From: Janibacter terrae NBRC 107853
Lineage (GTDB): Bacteria > Actinomycetota > Actinomycetes > Actinomycetales > Dermatophilaceae
NCBI RefSeq assembly: GCF_001591405.1
Contig: NZ_BCUV01000007.1
Coordinates: 1,178,001 to 1,242,000 of the forward strand
Direction of reading: 5' to 3'
DNA: 64,000 nucleotides
The translations under genes were made by a program, and so were the position numbers. Below the pieces are notes generated by a model. That model saw only the letters and a program-made list of their open reading frames with translations, did not search any database and was not told the origin of the DNA. This document shows positions 43,817 to 53,488 of the stretch, in pieces (position 1 is the first letter of the stretch; each line of letters starts with the position of its first letter).

Positions 43817-44610
43817 CGCAGGTACAGCCTGACCGTGTCGATCTCCTCGCGCAGCAACCGGACGTCCTCCACCGTCGGGGGAGGGGTGACGACGAGGTCG
43901 TCGCGCACCACGAGGTCCCAGCCGGTGCGCTCACGGACCTCGTCGACGCTCACGCCGGCGTGGACCTGAGCCAGCTCGAGCTCCGGCCCGTCGGGGTCGC
44001 GACGCAGGACACCCAGGGGGGTGATGACCGTCGTGACACCTCCGCCGACCGGGGCGAGGCGGCCGGTCTCCCGGTGGGCGCGCACCGGGCTCGGTGAGGT
44101 GCAGAAGTCCACCAGGGCCGGCAGCGACGACAGGTCGTGACGCCGCAGGACGACGAAGCACTCCTTGGCGCTGGCGATGATGTCGGCGGCGCCGCCGGAG
44201 CCGGGCAGGCGCACCTGCGGTCGCTCCCAGTCGCCGATGACCGAGGTGTTGAGGCTGCCCTCCCGGTCGACCTGCGCGGCGCCGAGGAAGCCGACGTCGA
44301 CATTGCCGCCCTGGAGGACGTAGCCGAAGAGGGCCTGCATGGAGACCACGGCCTCGGCGCCCGAGACGAGCGTGAAGTCGGCGATGCCCTCGGCCATGGT
44401 CTCCGGGTGGGCGCCGCAGACACCGGACTCGTAGACGAGCTCGAGGTCGCTGTTGACCGTGCGCTTGGCGAGGTCGACGGCGAGGGTCGGCAGGCCGACA
44501 CCGGCGAAGATGCGCCGGGCGCCGGCGAGCTCGCGGGCCGCGACGACGGCGAGGTACTCCGTGCTGTCGGGGCGCACGTCCGACACCGGGGGGGTGGTCA
44601 TGGTGGTCAC
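43813..44610 (-). CDS. CoA-transferase family I, beta subunit
   Basis: 265 residues from GTG overlapping the alpha stop. Motifs AGVGLPTLAVDLAKRT and LVYESGVCGAHP, where the Glu aligns with the catalytic or CoA-binding Glu region of family I beta subunits, and VRLPGSGGAADI. Resembles glutaconate-type and IpdB-type subunits. It would transfer CoA to (or hydrolyse a ring CoA ester in the case of IpdAB) an organic acid. Paired with the alpha subunit upstream. Confidence 0.85.
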   Translation of the reverse strand: MTTMTTPPVSDVRPDSTEYLAVVAARELAGARRIFAGVGLPTLAVDLAKRTVNSDLELVYESGVCGAHPETMAEGIADFTLVSGAEAVVSMQALFGYVLQGGNVDVGFLGAAQVDREGSLNTSVIGDWERPQVRLPGSGGAADIIASAKECFVVLRRHDLSSLPALVDFCTSPSPVRAHRETGRLAPVGGGVTTVITPLGVLRRDPDGPELELAQVHAGVSVDEVRERTGWDLVVRDDLVVTPPPTVEDVRLLREEIDTVRLYLR

Positions 44611-45536
44611 AGGCGCTTCCTTCCGTAGTCGACGGTCTCGGCCGGCCGCGGGGCCACCTGCAGCCCGTCGAGGCGATCGCGCCCGACGCGCTCCAGGTAG
44701 GCCGCGTGGTCGGGCTGGTCGACGATCTCCTCCTGCACCCACCGACGGATCGCGTCGCGGTCGCGGGAGATCGGGGTCCACTCGCGGTAGAAGGCGCTGT
44801 CACGGTCGTAGTAGCCCTGCGCGTAGGACGGGTGCGCGCCGTGCGGGACGGCGACGACCGCGTCGACGGCATGGGCGGGCACGAGCGTCCGGTTGGGGTC
44901 GGAGCGCACGACCTCGGTGGGCACGATCTCCTCGACGGTGACGATGACGGTGCCGGCCGCGTAGGCCGCCTCCTGCTGGGCGCCGGTGATGCCCCACAGC
45001 TGGGTGTTGCCGTACTCGTCCGCGCGCTGCGCGTGGATGATCGTGACGTCGGGGTTGAGGGCGGGGACGACGTAGACCTCGCCCTCGCCGTAGGGGCTCT
45101 GGACGGCGCGGATGCGGTCGTTGACCCGTGGCAGGTCGCTCCCGACGTACGAGCGAAGGGGGAAGAAGGGCAGCTGGGACGCCCCGGCCTGGTAGCGGCA
45201 GTACATGCCGTAGTGGCTGTACTCCTCCACCTCGAGCGGCTCGGGGTCGGCCTGCTCCAGTCGGCGCCGGATCTCGTAGAGCGACCCGGCGGAACCGGAG
45301 GCGAAGAACGAGGCGACGAGCTTGGAGACGCACCCCGCCGCGAGCATCTGGTCCGACAGGATGTCGGGCGTCATGCGGCACAGGGTGAGGTCGCGCCGCC
45401 CCTGCCGGATGATCTCGTGGCCGGCGGCGAAGGGGATGAGGTGGCCGAAGCCCTCGAGGGCCACCGTCATCCCGTCCGTCACGTGGGTCGCGATGGCGTC
45501 CCGGAGGGTGCTGACCTTGGACGTGCGCGCGCTCAT
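44607..45536 (-). CDS. CoA-transferase family I, alpha subunit
   Basis: 309 residues. GMTVALEGFGHLIPFAAGHEIIRQG carries the GxGHxxP-like CoA/oxyanion loop of the family; the size and YSHYGMYCRYQAGASQLPFFPLRSY segment fit glutaconate-CoA-transferase-A/IpdA-like proteins. Start ATG 45536 overlaps the TRAP permease stop, coupling uptake to activation of the substrate as CoA ester. Confidence 0.85.
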   Translation of the reverse strand: MSARTSKVSTLRDAIATHVTDGMTVALEGFGHLIPFAAGHEIIRQGRRDLTLCRMTPDILSDQMLAAGCVSKLVASFFASGSAGSLYEIRRRLEQADPEPLEVEEYSHYGMYCRYQAGASQLPFFPLRSYVGSDLPRVNDRIRAVQSPYGEGEVYVVPALNPDVTIIHAQRADEYGNTQLWGITGAQQEAAYAAGTVIVTVEEIVPTEVVRSDPNRTLVPAHAVDAVVAVPHGAHPSYAQGYYDRDSAFYREWTPISRDRDAIRRWVQEEIVDQPDHAAYLERVGRDRLDGLQVAPRPAETVDYGRKRL

Positions 45537-47593
45537 GCCAGGACCGCCGTGGCCCGCGCGTCCTCGCGCTCGGTCTCGAGCTCGGCCCCACCGGACCCGG
45601 TCGGCTGCGACGGCGGCCGCAGCCTGAGGAAGACGGCCAGGGCGACCGAGACGACGACGCCCGCGAGGTGCGTGGTGGTCTCCGGCAGGAGCAGGCAGAG
45701 GCCGGCGCCGATCGCGATGAGCCGCGTGACGATGCCGAGGCGACGCTCGACGAAGGGCATCCACCCCTCGAAGCCGGACGCCATGACGAAGACACCGACG
45801 ATGGCGAGCACCAGCGAGAGGGCGATCTGGCCGAGCGAGCCCTGCGCGACGAGCGCGGGGTTGAGGGCGAAGCAGAACGGGATGATGTACTTCACCGCTC
45901 CGAGGCGCATGGCCATGAACCCGGTCGCCATGGGGTGCGACTTGGCGATGTTGGCCGCCGCGAAGGCCGCCAGGGCGACCGGGGGCGTGATGTACGACGC
46001 GGCCGCCCAGTAGATGACGAAGAGGTGCGCCGCGACGGGGTTGACGTCGAGGGCCACGAGCGCCGGCGTCATGACGATCGCGAGGAAGACGTACACCGCG
46101 GAGATCGTCATGCCCATGCCGAGGATGAAGGAGGTCAGGGCCCCGGCGACGAGGATGAGCAGGACGTTGTCACCGACGACGGCGACGAGCTCGCGGGCGA
46201 GGGAGAGCGAGACGCCCGACATCGACAGGCCGCCGACGATGAGCCCGACGCCGGCGATGATGCCGGTGATCTCGGCGACCGCGCGGCCGGAGGCCACGAC
46301 GATGTCGCGCAGGCCCCGCAGGCGCAGGCGGTCGGCCGGTCGGACGAAGGCGATCAGGAGCATCGCGGCGACGGTGATGAAGGGGGCCTGGGCCTCGTCC
46401 TTGCGCACGACGAGCAGGAAGGTCAGCAGGACGATGGCGAAGATGTACGGCCAGCCGGCCTTGACGGTGGGCCACATGCGCGGCAGCAGGTGCTTGGCCT
46501 CACCGCGCAGGTTGTGGCCCGCGGCGTGCGCGTCGACCTGGATGTAGATGCCGAGGTAGTAGAGGAAAGCGGGGATCGCGGCGGCGATCGCGACCTCGGA
46601 GTACGGGATGCCGAGGAAGGAGACCATGAGGAACGCGGCGGTGCCCATGATGGGCGGGGTGATCGAGCCGCCCGCCGCGGCGGTCGCCTCGATGCCGGCG
46701 GCATAGGTCTTGGGGTAGCCGGCCTTCTTCATGGCCGGGATGGTCATCGGGCCGGTCGTCAGCACGTTGGAGACCGCGCTGCCGGACATCATGCCCATGC
46801 CGGCCGAGGAGGCGACCGCGACCTTGGCCGAGCCTCCGCGGGAGCGTCCGAAGATCGCCCGGGCGACGTCGACGAAGAAGTCGGCGCCACCGATGCGCTG
46901 CAGGGTCACGCCGAAGATGAGGAAGCCGACGAGGATGACGGCAGCGGTCTGCAGCGGCAGGCCGAGGATCGAGTCGACGCCGAGCGAGTGCCGCACCGCG
47001 GCGGAGGTCGAGTCGTACTGGACGCCCTGGAGCACGGGGAAGGGGATGGACGCGGAGACCATCGGGTAGAGCGAGAAGGCCAGGGCGATGAGGGTGACGA
47101 CGAGGCCGGCCGTGCGGCGCAGCGCCTCGAGCACGACCGCCCAGAGCAGGTAGCTGAGGACCGCGATGTGCGTCGGGGCCTCGACGTCCCAGCCGAGGTT
47201 GACGATGTCCTCGGCCCTGACCGCGAGGTACAGGCACATGGCGGCCGTGCCGACGAAGAGCAGGGCGTCCCACCACGGCACCGCGAAGGTGCTGTCCTGG
47301 TCGACGTGGTCCGGGTCGACGTGGTCGGGGTGTTCCTCGGCCGCGAGCACCTCGGCGCTCTTGGTCGGCGTGCGCCACCGGTAGTAGATGAAGACCTGGG
47401 AGAGGAAGAAGGCCAGGACGACGTAGAGGAACTGGTTGGTCAGCATCGTGGGACCGAAGGGGTTCCACAGGAAGACCTGCGACAGGACGACGGCGATGCC
47501 GCCGAGCGTCATGACGAGCGCGACGGCCCGCCAGAAGCGGATGGTCATCGGCGACCGCTCTGCCGAGGTGGCGGTGGGGGTGGACTCAGACAT
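45533..47593 (-). CDS. TRAP transporter permease, fused 4TM/12TM subunits (TAXI type)
   Basis: 686 residues, about 18 helices. The small DctQ-like part and the large DctM-like part are fused, typical of TAXI-family TRAP systems. Conserved large-subunit segments: SAGMGMMSGSAVSNVLTTGPMTIPAMKKAGY and ITPPIMGTAAFLMVSFLGIPY, and a second TPPVALAAFAAANIAKS. Na+-driven uptake of organic acids. Overlaps its binding protein gene by eight bases. Confidence 0.95.
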   Translation of the reverse strand: MSESTPTATSAERSPMTIRFWRAVALVMTLGGIAVVLSQVFLWNPFGPTMLTNQFLYVVLAFFLSQVFIYYRWRTPTKSAEVLAAEEHPDHVDPDHVDQDSTFAVPWWDALLFVGTAAMCLYLAVRAEDIVNLGWDVEAPTHIAVLSYLLWAVVLEALRRTAGLVVTLIALAFSLYPMVSASIPFPVLQGVQYDSTSAAVRHSLGVDSILGLPLQTAAVILVGFLIFGVTLQRIGGADFFVDVARAIFGRSRGGSAKVAVASSAGMGMMSGSAVSNVLTTGPMTIPAMKKAGYPKTYAAGIEATAAAGGSITPPIMGTAAFLMVSFLGIPYSEVAIAAAIPAFLYYLGIYIQVDAHAAGHNLRGEAKHLLPRMWPTVKAGWPYIFAIVLLTFLLVVRKDEAQAPFITVAAMLLIAFVRPADRLRLRGLRDIVVASGRAVAEITGIIAGVGLIVGGLSMSGVSLSLARELVAVVGDNVLLILVAGALTSFILGMGMTISAVYVFLAIVMTPALVALDVNPVAAHLFVIYWAAASYITPPVALAAFAAANIAKSHPMATGFMAMRLGAVKYIIPFCFALNPALVAQGSLGQIALSLVLAIVGVFVMASGFEGWMPFVERRLGIVTRLIAIGAGLCLLLPETTTHLAGVVVSVALAVFLRLRPPSQPTGSGGAELETEREDARATAVLA

Positions 47594-48710
47594 CGTGGTC
47601 GTCCTTCCAGCGCGACCACGCGGCCGCGAGTTCCTTGTCGTCGGTGTGCTCGGCGGTGACGCTCGCCCAGCCCTCGGCGAGCTTCGGCTCGAGCGCGAGG
47701 AGCTTCTCCTGCTTCTTCTGCGCCGCGGCGGTCCACAGGCCGCGCTCCTCCAGGACGGCGACGAGGCCGTCGTGGAAGGGCACCTGCTGCGGCACGATGA
47801 CGGCCGACTCAGGAGACCAGTCCCTGGCGGTGCGGGTGGCGTCCTTGTACTTCGGGTACGCGTCGAGGATCGCCTCGACGAAGTCGCTGACGGTCTCCGT
47901 CGGGGTGGTCGCGTAGGTGACGACGGGCACCGCGTAGACGTAGCCGACGTCCTTGGCTCCCTTCGCCTGGCCGGGGGCGCCGGAGAACTCGCCGAGCATG
48001 AGCGAGGGGCTCAGCGCGTGGATGGCGTCCATCAGCGCGTCGTCGTCCTCGCGGAACTTGATCCAGCGGACCTTGACCGAGCTCTCGAGCTCGAAGAGCG
48101 AGGAGCCGTAGACCTGCTGGAAGAGGAAGTCGATCTTGCCGGCCTTGAGGCCCTCGGCCTGCTCGCCGTAGCTGATCGGGACCATCTCGACGTCGTCCTC
48201 GGTGAGTCCGGCGGCCTTGAGTGCCACACCGATCTTCGTGTTGACGGAAGGGTTGGCCGAGATGAGCGGGACCTTCTTGCCGCGGATGTCGGCCAGCTCG
48301 CGGATGCCCGACTTCTCGGTGGTCAGGAGGCCGTGCGGCGCGGTGGGTGCCCACACGACGCGGGTGGGCTGGGGACCCCAGGAACGTCCGGCGAACTCGT
48401 GCTCCGCCCGGTAGGCGAAGATGTACTCGTCGCCCGTGCGGGAAAAGGTGGCCTGGCCCTTGCGGACCGGCGCCAGACGACCGATCGCGGTGTCCGAGGT
48501 CATGATGCGCGTGCGCAGGCCCTTGACCTCCGTCACGGCGTTGGCGACGGCGGCCATGTCGGCGTAGGTCGCCGTGCCGGTGCCGTAGGTCGTGACCACC
48601 GCCATGGACAGCTGGCCGCCCACGTAGGCCGCGCCCTTGTTGGTCCCGCACCCCGCGAGGGTGAGCAGTGACCCTGCAGCGGTCAGCTTGAGGAGGTCTC
48701 GTCTCCGCAC
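47586..48710 (-). CDS. TAXI-family TRAP solute-binding lipoprotein
   Basis: 374 residues from GTG 48710. N-terminus VRRRDLLKLTAAGSLLTLAGC has both a twin-arginine pattern (RRRDLLK) and a lipobox (LAG before Cys21), so probably a Tat-exported lipoprotein. The mature part shows TAXI features: TTYGTGTATYADMAAVANAV, LADIRGKKVPLISANPSVNTKIG, KIDFLFQQVYGSSLFELES. Captures the substrate for the TRAP permease. GGGAGA precedes the start; the site overlaps a CGAAGGG word. Confidence 0.92.
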   Translation of the reverse strand: MRRRDLLKLTAAGSLLTLAGCGTNKGAAYVGGQLSMAVVTTYGTGTATYADMAAVANAVTEVKGLRTRIMTSDTAIGRLAPVRKGQATFSRTGDEYIFAYRAEHEFAGRSWGPQPTRVVWAPTAPHGLLTTEKSGIRELADIRGKKVPLISANPSVNTKIGVALKAAGLTEDDVEMVPISYGEQAEGLKAGKIDFLFQQVYGSSLFELESSVKVRWIKFREDDDALMDAIHALSPSLMLGEFSGAPGQAKGAKDVGYVYAVPVVTYATTPTETVSDFVEAILDAYPKYKDATRTARDWSPESAVIVPQQVPFHDGLVAVLEERGLWTAAAQKKQEKLLALEPKLAEGWASVTAEHTDDKELAAAWSRWKDDHDV

Positions 48711-48915
48711 GCTGTCTCCCTTCGTCCCGTGGTCGTCGTCGACCACCTGCCGTCATCGGTGACGGCGCTCGTGGGGGCCAGCCTGCAGCGAGGGACGGGG
48801 TGAACTCCAATACTTCTTCGACCCACCACTGTTGTTACATGAGCATCAATGACCCTCAGATCCATACCGTGAACGGCCCTAGGCTCGGCGCCACACGAGA
48901 TCGAGAGGTGGCCCG
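48711..48915. other. 205-base divergent intergenic region
   Basis: Separates the TRAP operon (minus) from the thioesterase gene (plus). The middle, about 48805-48870, is unusually AT-rich for this genome (for example AATACTTCTTCG and GTTGTTACATGAGCATCAATG), consistent with divergent promoters. I found no clear -35/-10 pair or palindrome. Confidence 0.5.
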
Positions 48916-49785
48916 GTGGTCGATGACATCACGCTCCGTCGGCTGTGGGAGATGCTCACGCTGACTGCGGAACAGGACGAGGACGGCGGCGAGGTCTGGA
49001 GCGCCCCGGACCAGCCGGTGCCGGACGACCGGGTCTTCGGCGGGCTGCTCCTCGCCCAGGCCGTGGTCGTCGCCGGCCAGGGCATGGCGAAGGGGGTGGC
49101 CCCCCTCTCCCTGCAGGCGGACTTCCTCGCCGGCGTGCCCGTGACCGGCCGCAACCGGTGGCGCGCCACGACGCTCGGGGAGGCCCCGAGCATGGTCAGC
49201 CGTCGGGTCGCGCTCGTCGCGGACGACGGGGCGGAGCTGTTCACCGCGACCGTGCGCCTGGGTCGGGTCCGCGAGGACCTGCCCTCGTACGCGGACCTCG
49301 CGCCGCGTCGGGTGGCCGGGCCGGACGGGCTCGTCGACCTCGCGACCCGCTACGGCGGCGACGAGCGCATCCCGGTGTGGTGGCGGATCCCCCGGCCGGT
49401 CGACCTGCGGCACGTCGAGGAGCCCACCTTCCTCGAGCCCTCGCCCGAGCGCAGCAGCGAGCAGAGCCTGTGGTGGCGGCTGCGCGGCGAGCTCGCCGAC
49501 GACCCGCTGCGCATCGCCGCGGTGATCGCCTACGTGTCCGACATGAGCCTCGTCGAGCCGGCCTTCCGCAGCACGGGGACGAGCCGTCACGTCGCCGGCA
49601 GCCGGATCCTCAGCCTGACGCACACGATGACCTTCCACGACCTGCCCGACCTCGTCGACTGGGTGCAGATGGACGTCGCGGTGCGGCGCGTGGCCCACGG
49701 CCGCGCGCTGGGCGCCGGTGAGGTCTTCACCGGTGGTCGGCACGTCGCGAGCCTCGGGCAGCTCGCACTCGTCAAGCTGGCCTGA
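48916..49785 (+). CDS. acyl-CoA thioesterase II (TesB-like)
   Basis: 289 residues, double hotdog. VFGGLLLAQAVVVAGQGMAKG in the first hotdog and YVSDMSLVEPAFR with the conserved Asp, followed by SLTHTMTFHDLPDLVDWVQMDV, match TesB/acyl-CoA thioesterase II. Hydrolyses acyl-CoA to free acid and CoA. GTG start with GAGAGGTGG upstream. It lies just before the CoA-thioester operon but is separated from it by an operator. Confidence 0.88.
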   Translation: MVDDITLRRLWEMLTLTAEQDEDGGEVWSAPDQPVPDDRVFGGLLLAQAVVVAGQGMAKGVAPLSLQADFLAGVPVTGRNRWRATTLGEAPSMVSRRVALVADDGAELFTATVRLGRVREDLPSYADLAPRRVAGPDGLVDLATRYGGDERIPVWWRIPRPVDLRHVEEPTFLEPSPERSSEQSLWWRLRGELADDPLRIAAVIAYVSDMSLVEPAFRSTGTSRHVAGSRILSLTHTMTFHDLPDLVDWVQMDVAVRRVAHGRALGAGEVFTGGRHVASLGQLALVKLA

Positions 49786-49791
49786 TTCGAC

Positions 49792-49822
49792 TATTGCACT
49801 GTGTGCATCAGTGCAATATCCA
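49792..49822 (+). promoter_or_regulatory. promoter and perfect operator of the CoA-thioester catabolic operon
   Basis: TATTGCACT (49792-49800), nine-base spacer, AGTGCAATA (49810-49818): perfect inverted repeat. It contains a -35 TTGCAC (49794-49799) and, 17 bases later, -10 TATCCA (49817-49822). A bound dimer would cover the whole promoter, so repression is expected; the regulator is not identified. Confidence 0.68.
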
Positions 49823-49866
49823 GATTGCGCTTGATGATCTCAATCAGCCCGGAGAGGATCAGTGAC

Positions 49867-51072
49867 ATGACACAGTCGTCCGCCCCCAGCTCCGACCTCC
49901 CGCTCGCGGGAGTGCGCGTCGTCGCCCTCGAGCAGGCCGTCGCCGCGCCACTCGCGACCCGCCACCTGGCCGACCTGGGGGCCGAGGTCGTCAAGGTCGA
50001 GCGACTCGGCGAGGGGGACTTCGCCCGGGCGTACGACGCCTCGGTCAAGGGCCTCGCCTCCCACTTCGTCTGGCTCAACCGGGGCAAGGAGTCGATCGCC
50101 CTGGACCTGAAGTCGGCGGAGGGGCGCGCCCTCGTCCTGCGTCTCATCGACGACGCCGACGTCTTCGTCCAGAACCTCGCACCGGGTGCCGCGGACCGCC
50201 TCGGGCTCGACGTCGAGACGCTCACGACGCGCAACCCGCGCCTGATCGCCGTCGGTCTCACCGGCTACGGCACGAGCGGGCCGCGCCGCGACCGCAAGGC
50301 CTACGACATGCTCGTCCAGGCGGAGTCCGGGCTGGTCTCGATCACCGGCACGCCCCACGAGGCGACGAAGACCGGCATCCCGACCTCGGACATCGCCGCC
50401 GGCATGTACGTCTTCTCCTCCGTCCTCTCGGCGCTCTACCGCCGGGAGCGCACGGGTCTGGGGGCGGTCATCGACGTCTCGATGTTCGACGCCACCGTCG
50501 AGTGGCTGGGCCACCCCATGTACGTCCAGCTGTACGAGGACCGGCAGATCCCGCGGATGGGCCTGAGCCACGCGGCGATCGCGCCCTACGACGCCTTCCC
50601 CACCACGGACGGCCAGGTGCTCATCGGCATCCAGAACGACCGTGGCTGGCGGTTGCTGTGCGAGCAGGTCTTCGGCGACCCGCAGCTGGCGCTCGACCCG
50701 CGCTTCGTCACGAACGTCGACCGGGTCGGCCACCGGCACGAGCTCGACGCCGCCGTCGCCGAGCGCACCCGCCGGATGGCGACCGCCGAGCTGGAGCAGG
50801 CCCTCGCGACCGCCGGCGTCGCCGCCGCGCAGATCAACGACATGTCCGGCCTCGTCGAGCACCCGCAGCTGAGCGAGCGCGACCGCTGGCGCGAGGTCGG
50901 TACCGAGGTCGGGCCCGTCCGCGCGGTGCTGCCACCCATGAACTTCAGGGACGTCGAGCTGGCGATGGGGGACGTGCCGGCCCTCGGTCAGCACACCTCC
51001 GACGTCCTCTCCCGGCTCGGCCTCTCGGACGACGAGATCGGCACGCTCCGGGAGCGCCAGACCGTCCAGTGA
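49867..51072 (+). CDS. CaiB/BaiF CoA-transferase (family III), first copy
   Basis: 401 residues. LAGVRVVALEQAVAAPLATRHLADLGAEVVKVER is the family N-terminus; KAYDMLVQAESGLVSITGTP carries the catalytic Asp expected to form the acyl anhydride; DIAAGMYVFSSVLSAL follows. Family III enzymes move CoA between carboxylic acids, for example activating dicarboxylates such as succinate, itaconate or mesaconate. GGAGAGG before the ATG at 49867. First gene of the operon. Confidence 0.93.
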   Translation: MTQSSAPSSDLPLAGVRVVALEQAVAAPLATRHLADLGAEVVKVERLGEGDFARAYDASVKGLASHFVWLNRGKESIALDLKSAEGRALVLRLIDDADVFVQNLAPGAADRLGLDVETLTTRNPRLIAVGLTGYGTSGPRRDRKAYDMLVQAESGLVSITGTPHEATKTGIPTSDIAAGMYVFSSVLSALYRRERTGLGAVIDVSMFDATVEWLGHPMYVQLYEDRQIPRMGLSHAAIAPYDAFPTTDGQVLIGIQNDRGWRLLCEQVFGDPQLALDPRFVTNVDRVGHRHELDAAVAERTRRMATAELEQALATAGVAAAQINDMSGLVEHPQLSERDRWREVGTEVGPVRAVLPPMNFRDVELAMGDVPALGQHTSDVLSRLGLSDDEIGTLRERQTVQ

Positions 51073-51131
51073 CGGTGCCGACGACCCACCCCGACCACCC
51101 ACCGCTCAACGAAGAGAGAGGGACCCCACTG

Positions 51132-52280
51132 ATGGAGTCCGCAGAGTTCGCATCCATCCTCGAGGCCGTGCGCGCCTTCGTCGACAAGGAGGTCGTCCCG
51201 GCCGAGGACGAGATCGAGGAGACCGACGAGATCCCCGAGCGCATCCGCACGGCCGCCGCCCGCATGGGCCTGTTCGGGTACGCCCTGCCCGAGGAGCACG
51301 GCGGTCTCGGGCTGACGATGTCGGAGGAGGTCCAGCTCGCGATGGTCATCGGGCGCACGACCCCGTCGTTCCGCTCGATGTTCGGCACGAACAACGGCAT
51401 CGCCGGCCAGGTGCTCGTCAACTTCGGCACGCGGCAGCAGCAGGAGAAGTACCTCCCCGGGCTCGCCGCCGGCGAGCTCATCGCCTCCTTCGCCCTGACC
51501 GAGCCCGACGCGGGGTCTGACCCCTCCGGGCTGCGGACGAAGGCCGTCAAGGACGGCGACGACTACCTCATCAGCGGGCAGAAGCGCTTCATCACCAACG
51601 CGCCCGAGGCCGATGTCTTCATGGTCTTCGCTCGCACGGGTGATGTCTCCGAGGGCACCAAGGGCATCTCGGTGTTCGCGGTCGAGTCCGCTCTCGACGG
51701 CGTGAGCGTCGGCCCGGCGGACGCCAAGATGGGCCAGCGGGGTGCGCACACCGCGGAGGTCTTCTTCGACCAGGTCCGTGTGCCCGCGGACGCGCTCATC
51801 GGCGGGGTCGAGGGTGAGGGGTTCGCTGCGGCGATGCGCTCGCTGGCCAAGGGCCGCCTGCACATCGCGGCGCTGTGCGTCGGCCTAGCGGACCGTCTGA
51901 TCGAGGAGTCGGTCGCCCACGCGACCACCCAGACCCAGGGTGTCTCCACCATCGCGAGCTTCCAGCTCGTGCAGGGCATGCTCGCCGACTGCCACACCGA
52001 GGCCTATGCCGGTCGCGCGATGGTGGTCGAGGCCGCTCGCACCTACGACGACGGCAGCGACATGCGCCTGGCGCCGTCGGCGGCCAAGCTCTTCTGCACC
52101 GAGATGGTCGACCGGGTGGCCGACCGGGCCGTGCAGATCCACGGTGGTCTCGGGTACATGCAGGAGGTCAAGGTCTCGCGGTTCTACCGCGATGCCCGCC
52201 TCTTCCGTCTCTACGAGGGGACGAGCGAGGTCCAGCGCACGATCATCGCCAAGCAGATGATCCGCGGAGCCCGTCGATGA
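51132..52280 (+). CDS. acyl-CoA dehydrogenase, first copy
   Basis: 382 residues, complete. N-terminal helical domain, FAD-binding middle domain with ALTEPDAGSDPSGL and FITNAPEADVFMVFA, and C-terminal domain with VQIHGGLGYMQE and LYEGTSEVQRTI, whose Glu is the usual catalytic base. Oxidises an acyl-CoA to the 2-enoyl-CoA, electrons passing to ETF. Overlaps the second CaiB gene. Confidence 0.95.
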   Translation: MESAEFASILEAVRAFVDKEVVPAEDEIEETDEIPERIRTAAARMGLFGYALPEEHGGLGLTMSEEVQLAMVIGRTTPSFRSMFGTNNGIAGQVLVNFGTRQQQEKYLPGLAAGELIASFALTEPDAGSDPSGLRTKAVKDGDDYLISGQKRFITNAPEADVFMVFARTGDVSEGTKGISVFAVESALDGVSVGPADAKMGQRGAHTAEVFFDQVRVPADALIGGVEGEGFAAAMRSLAKGRLHIAALCVGLADRLIEESVAHATTQTQGVSTIASFQLVQGMLADCHTEAYAGRAMVVEAARTYDDGSDMRLAPSAAKLFCTEMVDRVADRAVQIHGGLGYMQEVKVSRFYRDARLFRLYEGTSEVQRTIIAKQMIRGARR

Positions 52281-53488
52281 CGACCCGGCTGCCGCTCGAG
52301 GGCGTCCGCGTCCTCGAGCTGTCGAGCTATGTCGCGACCCCGTTGTGCGGCCTCACGCTCGCCCAGCTCGGGGCCGACGTCATCCGCGTCGAGGCCCCGG
52401 GCGGTGCGCCCGACCGGACGCGCCTGCCCACGGCGAGCGGTGGCTCGAGCTACTACTGGACCGGGCTGAACAAGGGCAAGCGCGCCATCGCCGTCGACCT
52501 GTCCACCCGGGAGGGGCAGGAGGTCGTCGCCGACCTGGCCTGCGAGGCCGACGTCGTCATCGCCAACGCGCCGTACAAGGGACTCGTCACGGCGCAGGCA
52601 CTGCGCGAGCGCAACCCGCGGCTCGTGCACGTCCGGTTGAGCGGGACCTGGACCGGGGCCGGCGCCGTGGACTACGTCGTCCAGGCCAAGGTCGGGTTCC
52701 AGCAGGTCACCGGGCCGAAGGGCGGCGACGTGCCGGTCAACCACGTCCTGCCCGCCTGGGACCTCGCCGCCGGGCTCTACCTCGCCACGGGTGTCCTCGC
52801 CGCGCTGCACCAGCGCCACGAGACCGGGCGGGGCGCCGGCATCACCCTCGCCCTCGAGGACGTCGCGCTCGCCACGGCCGGCAACCTGGGCCTGCTCACC
52901 CAGGCCCAGGACGAGCCCGAGGAGCGCGGCCCGGACGGCAACCACGTCTACGGCACGTACGGGCGCGACTTCGCGCTCGCCGACGGCGAGCGGGTCATGC
53001 TCGTCGTCCTCACGGCCCGGCACTGGCACACGCTGCTGGACGTCACCGGGCTGCGGGCGGCGATCGAGGGGATCGAGGCCGCGCTGCACATCGACCTCGA
53101 CGACGAGCAGCAGCGCTATGCCCACCGGGAGGTGATCAGCGCGCTCCTCGAGCCGTGGTTCCGGCGGCACGACCTCGCCGGGCTGACCCGCGCCCTCGAG
53201 GGGCACCGTGTCCTGTGGTCGCCGTACCGGACCTTCACGCAGGCGGCCGACGACCTCGCCGACAACCCCCTCTTCGCCGAGCTCGACCAGCCCGGCATCG
53301 GGCCCCACCTCGCGCCCGGCTCGCCGCTCGTCTTTGACGAGCAGCGGCCCGCCCCCCGGCCGGCCCCGGCCGTGGGCCAGCACACCCACGAGGTCCTCGC
53401 ACCGCGCGTCGGCGAGGACCGCTACTCCGCACTGCTGTCGTCGCGCGTCGTCGACGCACCCGTCCACACCCTCAGGGAGATCGCATGA
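52277..53488 (+). CDS. CaiB/BaiF CoA-transferase, second copy
   Basis: 403 residues. [35 protein letters not shown] at the N-terminus and [19 protein letters not shown] with the catalytic Asp position retained. Clearly different from the first copy (no YDMLVQ motif), so not a recent duplication. The two may be subunits of one heteromer, as known for some family III enzymes, or act on different acids. ATGA overlap with the preceding gene, overlap with the SDR that follows. Confidence 0.92.
   Translation: MTTRLPLEGVRVLELSSYVATPLCGLTLAQLGADVIRVEAPGGAPDRTRLPTASGGSSYYWTGLNKGKRAIAVDLSTREGQEVVADLACEADVVIANAPYKGLVTAQALRERNPRLVHVRLSGTWTGAGAVDYVVQAKVGFQQVTGPKGGDVPVNHVLPAWDLAAGLYLATGVLAALHQRHETGRGAGITLALEDVALATAGNLGLLTQAQDEPEERGPDGNHVYGTYGRDFALADGERVMLVVLTARHWHTLLDVTGLRAAIEGIEAALHIDLDDEQQRYAHREVISALLEPWFRRHDLAGLTRALEGHRVLWSPYRTFTQAADDLADNPLFAELDQPGIGPHLAPGSPLVFDEQRPAPRPAPAVGQHTHEVLAPRVGEDRYSALLSSRVVDAPVHTLREIA

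Noticed and set aside
45668-47659. A 663-codon open frame antisense to the TRAP permease
   Set aside because: Composition is Gly/Arg/Asp/Glu-rich without hydrophobic core; the opposite strand encodes a clear membrane protein with family motifs.
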